From Haplosporangium gracile (lineage: Eukaryota; Mortierellomycota; Mortierellomycetes; Mortierellales; Mortierellaceae): DNA of 40,022 nt. The position numbers and the translations under genes were made by a program. The notes beneath the pieces were generated by a model that saw only the letters and a list, made by a program, of their open reading frames with translations, had not been told where the DNA came from and did not search any database. Location of the stretch: positions 1 through 40,022 of the forward strand of contig JAAAUF010000319.1 of the NCBI GenBank assembly GCA_015499985.1, written 5' to 3'. Positions 32,708 through 40,022 of this stretch are shown here, one piece after another (the first letter of the stretch is position 1; each line of letters opens with the position of its first letter).

Positions 32708-34516
32708 TCAAAAGAATGCCTCGCTAACTCTTCCAATGAGTCCCCTCACAGTACCCCACACTGGCTCCACCTGGGCTTGAGACTCTGATCCCAGAATGCG
32801 CAACTTCTCCTCAGCACCAGCATGGCCTCGCGCAGCAGCCTGGGCATACCACTGCCTCGCCTTCAAGTCATCCTGGACAACACCCACCCCCTCATCAAAC
32901 ATACGTCCAATCTCGTAATGTGCCTGTGCATCCCCCTGACCCGCCGCCTTCAGGTACCATTTCATGGCGCCCGAGTAATTCCGGTCTAGCTGTGGAACAC
33001 GACCGCCTTGGCCTGACTCTAGCAACAATCCAAGGGCCACCTGAGCAGGGGCATAATTTTGCTCGGCGGCCATGAGATACCACGACTGGGCCTCATCTGG
33101 GTTCTCTTTGGCACCGTGACCTTCCTCGTACAACTTGCCCAACATATACAGAACCACCGACTGTCTTCCCTGCGATGCAGCCTTGCGGAACCATTCTTCG
33201 GCCTTGGCGTAGTCCTGCTGAACGCCCCTACCAAGGTAGTAGAGAATGCCGACACTGTACTGCGCCATGTCGTACTCTTTCTCTGCTGCCTTGAGGTACC
33301 ACTCCATCGCCGCTTGGTCGTCTTTCTTAAAATCACTACTGCCATCGCGGTACAAGTTACCTAGCGCAACTTGCGCCTCGGGATCGTCTTGGTTCGCCCA
33401 CACGATCGTCTCGTTGACTCTCTTAGGTTTGGTTAGATTGCCGTCCTCCTGATCATCAAGGCGGCTGTGCCCCTGAGGGGCTCGTGCGTAGTTCCCGTTG
33501 TTTGAGGAGTAGACATTGCTCGGGATGTCGGACTCGCATTGGGGGTTGCGAGCGTCGTTCTTGTATTTGTCGGGCTCGAGGGCTTTAAGTGCTTCCGCTG
33601 GGACCTCGATATGGTTGTAATTGGCCAATGCCTCTTCCACTTGTCCGTATTGTGGATTCCGAAAAGCGGCGTTGTGCTGATCAGTGTTGTTGAGTGTTTC
33701 CTGTGAGTTGGTTACCACTGGCAAGGAATCCAACGTTGCTGATCCCTGAACGGAGTTCGATGCGACACGTTGTTCTCGTTGATGTCGCACTGTAGAAGCC
33801 TCTGGTGTGACCTTGGAGAACAGCGAGGTGAAAAATGACCTTTGAGAGGTTGGCTCATACGAAGTTTGAGGAGACCTTTCCAGTGCTGTCTCCTGGGGTA
33901 GGGCTTGTGGTGCAGTGCTTCGCGTAGTTTGGATCGGTGGCGGTAATGTTGCTGTTGGGGGTACAACAAAGCGGGTTGTGGGTTGTGGTGGGGTAGGACC
34001 GCGTGGTTTCTGCTTTGTTGGCCTTGATTTTTGAACGGCGTTTCGAGACGCAGTAACCTTCTTGCTGATAATACTAGGTTCGTCGCCATTACCGTCGTCA
34101 ACAACTACCTCCAAGGTGACTACCTCCAAGGTGGCGCCCGGAACTGCAGCAATCCGAAAAGGATCAAGACTATCGTTCAGTAGCAAATAAAAAAAGGAGC
34201 GTTAACTTTTTTTTGGATTGCTCAATAGACAAAAAAAAAAAAACCAAAATCAGTCAGCCCACAAGATTTACACTTGAAAGTCAGGGCCCTTGAGAAAGGG
34301 AATGGCTTTTGTCCCGTATTGGAGATAGAGCGCATCGCGAAAGACCATGATGATGTCGCTCCAGAGGACTACTTCCTGTCCGGTAGTGGTGTCCTTGTGG
34401 GTGGCGATATCGACTGTTTTGTTGTGGCTGGCGAGACGAATTGCTTGGACTCCTTCGCGTGAGGTGCTTGAGGCCATTAGGGCTAAGGTTTCTTTGACAA
34501 GGTTCTTGTCGCTCAT
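32708..34516 (-). CDS. Sel1-repeat (TPR-like) protein with novel N-terminal module, 568 aa
   Basis: Sel1 repeats form helical scaffolds for protein complexes. Two exons join in phase 2: 34516-34272 and 34169-32708, with donor GTAAAT and acceptor GATAG. Residues about 20-110 form an N-terminal module: 'GQEVVLWSDIIMVF', 'YGTKAIPFLKGPDF', and across the splice 'LDPFRIAAVPGATLEV'. Alternating predicted strands and a helix suggest a small beta-grasp-like fold (inference). A disordered Thr/Pro/Gln linker follows. Five Sel1 units occupy about 335-540, such as 'AAMEWYLKAAEKEYDMAQYS' and 'AKAEEWFRKAASQGRQS', with all Trp intact. This is the only complete member of the family in the window; copies at 3.0-3.8 kb and 26.5-27.7 kb lack exon 1 and carry stops. 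Cellular role is unknown. Confidence 0.85.
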
Positions 34517-35496
34517 TGCGAAAGAGGGTCCGTGTGTTTTTGTGCGTTGAGATGGCGGTGAATGAGAAAAGTGGGATGGAGGGGATGGGAAGAACAGAGA
34601 AGGAAAGAAAGGTGTGATTCAGATGAGAAGGTAGAGCAGAAAAGGAAAACATAGACCCCTGGGTACAAAAGGCACCGCGGCGACAGTAATAAATGAGCCC
34701 TCGATTGAATTATTGGTATTTGGCATGCACGCATGCGCCTAGAAGAAATTTTCCCTTCGAACCGATCTGTCGACTCTTGCTCCCTTTCTAAAGCCCCCTT
34801 TTGTGGTCCAGACCCTTCCAATGATTGGTCATCTCATATTGCCACATAGCATTCTTTTATTGATAAGAGTCCATTTATCTGGACATAAATGAGTGGCAAG
34901 CGTAGCTAAAATGCCGCGGAGTGAGTTTGTTCATAAACAGATAAAGCATTGAGTAGTTGAAATAAGAAACAAAAATCTCTTTTTTTTTAAGCGAATTACG
35001 ATGGAAATGGTATGTGGGGATTTTTGGATCCCGGATTCCCACACCTTCTTTATCAGCGATAAGTTTCTTCGTTTCACTTTTATCAATCGGTAGTAGACAG
35101 TCCCAGCTTGTTTACCGCTACTTACCTCGCAATATCTCCCCGATTTGATCATTCTCGCCTTCTTCAGGTTCACACAAAATCAAAACGACTTAGAGATAAC
35201 CAGAACATGTTCCTGACATAGTGTTTTTCCTACCCAACGACTGAAAGTAAAAGCTTCGCCTACAAGCACCCCCTTTTTACCGGTCAGTTCCCAGTGTAGC
35301 ATTGACAATAAAAAAAATGCCTTTGTTACACCGTGCCACGGTCCAAAATAAAAGAAAGTGCACATTCTTTACTCTTTGAAATCTTCCAATATGTAACATG
35401 TTTTTGGTATGGAAGGTCCACCTTTATAAAATGCTAGTTTAGACAGAGCGGCATCATACTACGAACGAGCAAAAACACGAGTTGAACTCGCTCTTA
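34517..35496. other. Intergenic, no gene seen
   Basis: Promoter side of the Sel1-repeat gene and 3' flank of the aftiphilin-like gene. The open frames here (up to 102 codons) show no domain pattern and partly translate CT-rich leader sequence. No repeat or RNA gene was recognised. Confidence 0.5.
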
Positions 35497-37319
35497 CTAC
35501 TTGAGATGGAAGCTGTTGCGGGTGATGCCACGCTTGGTATTTGTCTTTTGTTTGGACTCGGCGTCCTTGAGTTTGGCAGCCCGTCCAACAAGAGAGGCGA
35601 TCATCTCGTTGTATCGTTCATTGTCCATAATCATCTGTTCTCGCTGGTCCAGCCAGTACGTGAGTTCGTCCGATGCCTGGCGTGTCAGATCCGTCAACCT
35701 TGCGATAATGTCCTTCATCTCCTCTCCCGAGTATGCTCCCAATGATTCTACAAGTGAGTAAAGTAGGAAAATGTATGTGTGAGAATATAACAAATCACAT
35801 GTGCGAATTGGTCAAAACGGAAGCAATAAACGAGGCTTCAAAGTTTACCTCTTGTGAATTGGCAGTAGGCGGCTGTGGCAGCGAGATCCAGTGGTTTGCG
35901 CTCGGCAATAGTCTCACTGCCCATAATCAAAGGAGACGACACTTTAGATCTTGAGGCGGAAGGACTTGTCGCAGAATGAGGTACGGAGGATGCAGGTGCT
36001 GAAGCAGGGTTCTATTTGATCAAGCGCGGAAAATAATGAGAAAGCGGTGTGAGAAAACATTTCATCATTGCCCGCCTCACAAGCATGCGAAAAAAAAGTT
36101 GATCCGTGTGATTACCTGCTCTTTCGTGACGACCAGTCCCAAAGAGGCATAGTACTCCTTGCGAAGAGTTGAATACTTCCACTGGAATTGAGGCGCTGCC
36201 GAAGATGAGTCTACTGCCGGTAGTGTCGATTTCGACTGTACACTGCTCCTGTTGCTGCCACTGTACTGGTGTCCGCCCTGGAATGATGACTCACAGAGTG
36301 AAGTCCAAAGTTCCTGATCCGAGAGCACCGAGGTGACATCCATACTGTTGTCTAGATCCGTGTTCAACAGTCCTCCTGTCTCTGCTGCGGAATCATCGAA
36401 TGGGTATAAGGCCGACAACTTGTCGAGGACATAGTTCTCAACCTGACGCGAGTTCACAGCATTGAAGTCCGGTGCCGTCTAAAAATTGTAATAGAAACAT
36501 CACTTGTTAATAAATCACCAGTAGATTGCGGAGGACAACTAATGTACATCATAGGAATGACCTAGCCTGATCAGTTACCTCAATAGGGACAGCGGGTTCT
36601 GATGGTGGAGCAGGGGCAGCCACTTCTGGCTGGACAGGCTCTGAAGAGGATGTTCCAAAGGGATGATCATCACCATTGGCATCAGCGCTAGCACCGAAAT
36701 CGCCACTTCCTCCAAAGTCTCCAAAGTCGTCCGAGTTCTGGAACCCATCGTCACCGAAATCATTAAAGTCGCCAAAATCATCATCGCCAGCGGCTCCTGC
36801 TGCCTGGACTTGACCAAAGTCTCCGAATCCGTCATCGTCAGCTGCTCCTGCAAAAGCGTCATCTCCTGCCGCTGCCTGTGCTGTACCAAAGTCTCCGAAC
36901 CCGTCATCATCGTCGTCGTTGTTTCCTGCACCTGCTGGTATACTTGTAGTACCAAAGACATCTAGAGCATCCGTCGTACCAAAGTCTCCAAATCCATCAT
37001 CATCGTCATGGTTTCCTGTTACTGTTGCTGTTAAGGGTGCCGCGGCGGCGACGGTACCAAAGTCGTCCAAGCCATCATCATCATCATCGCCCTCAATTGA
37101 TGTGCTTATAAGATCAGTCTCCCGGAACTTTGTATCAGTATCACTCTCTGCCCCTGCTGCTGGTGTTACTGGTGGCGGTGTTGTTGTTGTGGGTGAGGGT
37201 GTGGTGTCGAACTCGAGACCCATCAGGTCTTCAGATGGGCTTTTGGTGGCAGGTGAATGAGTGTCTGTGAGGGTAGATGGCCCTGTTGACTCGTCCTTGT
37301 GGTCGTTCAGCTCGTCCAT
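35497..37319 (-). CDS. Aftiphilin-like clathrin-adaptor accessory protein, 505 aa
   Basis: Four exons join in phase: 37319-36579, 36478-36116, 36011-35849 and 35747-35497. Residues about 85-225 are highly acidic and carry around ten 'DGFGDFG' or 'DDFGDFG' motifs. Such acidic FG-Phi motifs bind the ear domain of AP-1/GGA clathrin adaptors. Residues about 345-365 read 'FQWKYSTLRKEYYASLGLVV', resembling the conserved 'W..S.l...yl.sLG' block of aftiphilin and fungal DUF5102 proteins (from memory). The C-terminal roughly 80 residues form a helical, probably coiled-coil segment ('DIIARLTDLTRQASDELTYW'). The likely role is sorting between trans-Golgi and endosomes with AP-1, by analogy with yeast Laa2 and animal aftiphilin. 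The start lies 351 bp from the divergent POP4 start. Confidence 0.72.
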
Positions 37320-37670
37320 GGATGGTTGTTTTTGTAGTAGTTTGTGTTGGTTGCTGTCACAGGCGCTTGGAACTGGATTTGGTCGCGGGGTCGTGGGCGA
37401 AGAAAAAGAGCAAAAGTAGGAAACGAGCGCACGATAAAAAAAGGGGTCAGTATGTTGCGCGTGGAAGGTGCCCGGACGAGACACTAGAAAAAGGCTCTAC
37501 TTGTGAATGCACAGCACGTGACATTTTTCGACCCAAGCTTGGAAAGTGACAAAAGAAAAAAAAAGCGCCACCGATCGAATCAGCTCTCCACTCTTCACCT
37601 TCAACTTTGTGCATTCAACATCGCCAACAGCCAAAACAAGCACAAGGAAGACAGCAAACACAAGAAAAGC
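37320..37670. promoter_or_regulatory. Divergent promoter between aftiphilin-like gene and POP4
   Basis: 351 bp separate the two start codons. A CACGTG E-box-type palindrome occurs at 37515-37520 (in 'ACAGCACGTGACAT'), about 155 bp upstream of the POP4 ATG. In fungi such sites bind bHLH factors like Cbf1 or Pho4; this is a sequence match only. The POP4 leader is CA-rich. Confidence 0.45.
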
Positions 37671-38722
37671 ATGGAGAAACAAAACAGGCCAGAACTCAGT
37701 CTATACAACAGACTATCAGAGAACGTCAGCATCACCGCAGGACTCGATGTCGAGGTACTTCTCCATGAAATCAAGGAAGCAGCCTACTTGCAACCAATAG
37801 CCAGACTCGCAACATGGACAACGTACTCATAAAAACTTATTTTGTACTTGTCCGACACCATTTAGTTGGGCGCAGATGCGGCAGGATCCTCAAAACAACA
37901 AGCCTTCATTCCAGGATACGTTGAGAACTCGGTCATTGACGGCTTCGAGGCCGACAAGGTCTTCTCACAAAAAGTCAAAAATAAGGTCTTTAACCTCGAC
38001 AACCCCAGCAAGGCGGTTGCGGATGCCAAGGATGCCCAACGTCGACGCAAACGCGCCAACAAGGCCAAAGTCCTTACCGCCAAGGAGAAGCGCCAGCTCA
38101 ACGTCTACGATATCCCATTGGTGTCACGGAAATATGAGTTGTTTGAGCCGTTGCATCAGCTGTGGAAGGGGTATGTGGAAGAGCTGTTTGGGAACGCTAA
38201 CCCTCTGGCGTTCACTCAAAAATTGCTCAAAGCCGACTTCCACGGCGCCATCATCACTGGTAAGCCTCACCTATAACAGAACACTACAAGATGAGACGCA
38301 AGGACTCTGTATTGACTGTACTTCTATTCGTGGATTGAACCAACTAACTGCTATCTTGTCATGCTTCTTCTATTGTTTGATAGTCGCGCGGTCAAAATGC
38401 CCGACGTTTATTGGAGTTAGCGGGATCGTGGCACAGGAGACCGAGAACGTGTTCAAGATCATTACACCCAACAACGCCCTGCGTGGTACGCCCGACCTTT
38501 CATTCTTCTATGAAGTTGCATTATTTACCTCGCCTCTTTTTCATAACACATTCGTTTTTACATGGAACTTCTTTCGACGTAATAGTGGTGCCAAAAGTAA
38601 ACAGCATGTTTACAATTCACATCAAGAACTCACTCTTTACACTGCACGGGAACCAGTTCCGCTACCGGGCGTCTCAGCGAAGTTCCAAAAAGTTCAAATC
38701 ACGACCCACCATCGACCTCTAA
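37671..38722 (+). CDS. POP4: RNase P/MRP subunit POP4 (Rpp29), 238 aa
   Basis: POP4 is a core protein of RNase P, which trims tRNA 5' leaders, and of RNase MRP, which processes rRNA (family knowledge). Four exons join in phase: 37671-37754, 37866-38259, 38384-38485 and 38586-38722. The central basic helix ('RRRKRANKAKVLTAKEKRQL') and 'YELFEPLHQLWKGYVEEL' precede the Sm-like Rpp29 barrel. The barrel reads 'FHGAIITVARSKCPTFIGVS', 'ENVFKIITPNNALRVVPK', 'NSLFTLHGNQFRYRASQRSS' and the invariant end 'KKFKSRPTIDL'. Size and motif order match the family. The first intron donor (GAG|GTACTT) is supported mainly by phase. Without splicing, the exon 1 frame reads on to a stop at 37832, so the N-terminus is the least certain part. 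Confidence 0.92.
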
Positions 38723-38866
38723 ATCAATATCGAAACCCCCCCTCCTACACCCTTTCACGCTTTGCATTTTTCTATCTTGTAATATACTCTTTGCTTTCTT
38801 TTTTAACAACAGTAACCCACCTTTATTTCGCACTTTATCACAATTGTTGCGGTACTCAGATTTGCA
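38723..38866. other. Short convergent 3' intergenic gap
   Basis: Only 144 bp separate the stop codons of POP4 (+) and the CaM-kinase (-), so their 3' untranslated regions probably overlap or abut. No feature beyond A/T-rich sequence was seen. Confidence 0.6.
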
Positions 38867-39992
38867 TCAACGAGGAGACAACGCCAAGACATGCGAGGTA
38901 TCTTCAGGTTGCGGCCGCCGTAAAAGCTCATCCTGCAATCCTCGGAACTTATTGGCCGCCTTGACAGCCTGGATCGCGTTCCGGAATCTTCGTCGCGCCT
39001 GCATACGTGCCTTCATATTCGGCAGCAGGTCGTGTTGTGGCGCTGTCGTAGACTCTACTCCATCCATCTCCATTGACTCGCCTTCGGGGTTGGCGTTGGC
39101 GTCTGTGGAATATAGGTGTTGTTGTGATACTGGGAGGGGTGGTGGTGGTCGTTGGGTATGCTGGTTTGCAGGTTGTTGATGTTGCTGCACTTGCTGTTGT
39201 GGATACTGATAGCGTTGTGAAAGGTGGTCCATGGTAGTAATAGTAGCCGCTGGGATGTGTGGCGTAGGTTGTTGTTGGCGGAATTGTGTGAGCCAGGGGT
39301 GATCCAATGCTTGTACTACCGTCATTCGATCGTTCGGGTTCACGATCAACAACGACCTCACAAACTCCCTCGCTAAACATTCAAAAATAAAAAAGGAACA
39401 ACACGCGAAACCCCACGTCAGTTTCATTTTTTGCACAATCAGTATTTACTTGGTTATACAAAACAAAACCAAAAACCAAAAACTACAACGGAGAAAAAAA
39501 AAAAAAAAAAAGTATAGTTACCGGTGTCGCTGATGCCAGCCCAGGCCTCTGCTGGCCCGAACGAGTACTCAGACTTGATGATCGCATGCATCTCGTCGAC
39601 GGTATTCTGTCTATCAAAGGGGGTATATCCACTCAACAAGAAGAACGTGATCACGCCAATTGCCCACATATCTACCGGTTTCCCGTGTCCTGACTTTTGT
39701 AATATCTCTGGTGCCTACTCATCGATGTGAACGAAGAAAACCACAAGTGTGAATTTCAATGCTTTAAACCGCAAAGATCACAAAGAAACATTGAAAAAAA
39801 AGGCAACATATGAGATATTGATCGTGGTGTGGTTAAGAGTGAACAAGAGCAGTAGGTTACCATGTAGCCAGGAGTACCGCAGGTGGTGGTGAGGAGATCA
39901 AACTTTTCCTTGTCAATGATCTTTGACAGCCCAAAGTCTGCTATCAGGAGCTCACTGTCTTCCGCCTCTGTTTTGAACAGCAAGTTCTCCGG
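38867..39992 (-). CDS. Ca2+/calmodulin-dependent protein kinase, 3' part (partial)
   Basis: Three exons are visible: 39992-39861, 39714-39522 and 39372-38867. The gene continues beyond the window edge; an intron acceptor (TTTTAG) ends at 39993, so the ATP-binding lobe and 'HRDLK' are outside. Visible kinase motifs are 'PENLLFK', 'LLIADFGLSK', the activation-loop end 'TTTCGTPGYMAPEI', 'VDMWAIGVITFFLLSGYTPF' and 'NDRMTVVQALDHPWL'. The C-terminal tail is Gln/Pro-rich and then has the basic amphipathic helix 'RRRFRNAIQAVKAANKF'. That helix fits an autoinhibitory and calmodulin-binding segment. This is the layout of CaMKI/CaMKII-type fungal kinases. The activation-loop Thr residues could be targets of an upstream CaMKK. 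Which paralogue it is cannot be decided without the N-terminus. Confidence 0.88.
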
Positions 39993-40022
39993 CTAAAAGC
40001 GCGGTTTTTTTTTTTTTTTTTG

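Noticed and set aside
1..40022. CRISPR arrays, tRNA or rRNA genes, bacterial operons
   Set aside because: No regularly spaced repeats, cloverleaf structures, ribosomal RNA motifs or Shine-Dalgarno-led gene clusters were seen; gene structure is eukaryotic throughout.

Overview
The window looks like nuclear DNA of a filamentous fungus, most likely an early-diverging Mortierellales-type (Mucoromycota) species. This rests on many short GT-AG introns, glutamine- and proline-rich low-complexity extensions on conserved proteins, and a Sel1-repeat family with an 'LWSDI..VF / PFL..F' N-terminal module that I associate from memory with Mortierella genomes. No tRNA, rRNA, CRISPR or bacterial operon structure was seen. 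Coordinates of spliced genes were worked out by hand from splice sites and reading phase.

Layout. 1-1331 is low-complexity intergenic DNA. 1332-2395 (+) is a five-exon gene of unknown function. 2508-3791 holds two relics: a DUF6589-like fragment (+) and a broken Sel1-repeat gene (-). 4977-9113 (-) is a seven-exon PIP5-kinase (MSS4). A gene-free stretch of about 3.2 kb follows. 12337-13887 (+) is a low-complexity protein ending in a PPPY motif. 14187-15863 (-) is TAF10, which shares a 378-bp divergent promoter with Elongin A (16242-18619, +). 19436-20158 (-) is an RCR-like one-pass membrane protein with a PPPY tail. 21064-23376 (+) is the histone chaperone SPT2, whose first intron appears to be GC-AG. 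24338-25093 (-) is a sigma-like glutathione S-transferase.

26.4-32.6 kb is an accessory, relic-rich region. It contains a Sel1-repeat pseudogene with six in-frame stops and no frameshift, and an intact class II hydrophobin gene (27913-28200, -). It also contains a hairpin repeat, a roughly 910-bp element with about 90-bp terminal inverted repeats, a broken gene with paired-cysteine motifs and a tiny C2H2-like gene. An intact Sel1-repeat gene (32708-34516, -) marks the edge. Beyond it are an aftiphilin-like trafficking protein (35497-37319, -), POP4/Rpp29 of RNase P/MRP (37671-38722, +) and the 3' part of a Ca2+/calmodulin-dependent kinase (38867-39992, -) that runs off the window.

The housekeeping genes do not form one pathway. 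There is a loose theme of transcription and chromatin (TAF10, Elongin A, SPT2) and of membrane traffic and signalling (MSS4, RCR-like, aftiphilin-like, CaMK). The most striking observation is the class II hydrophobin. That family is established in Ascomycota, and here it sits beside a 5'-truncated, transition-riddled Sel1 gene in what looks like a non-Dikarya genome.
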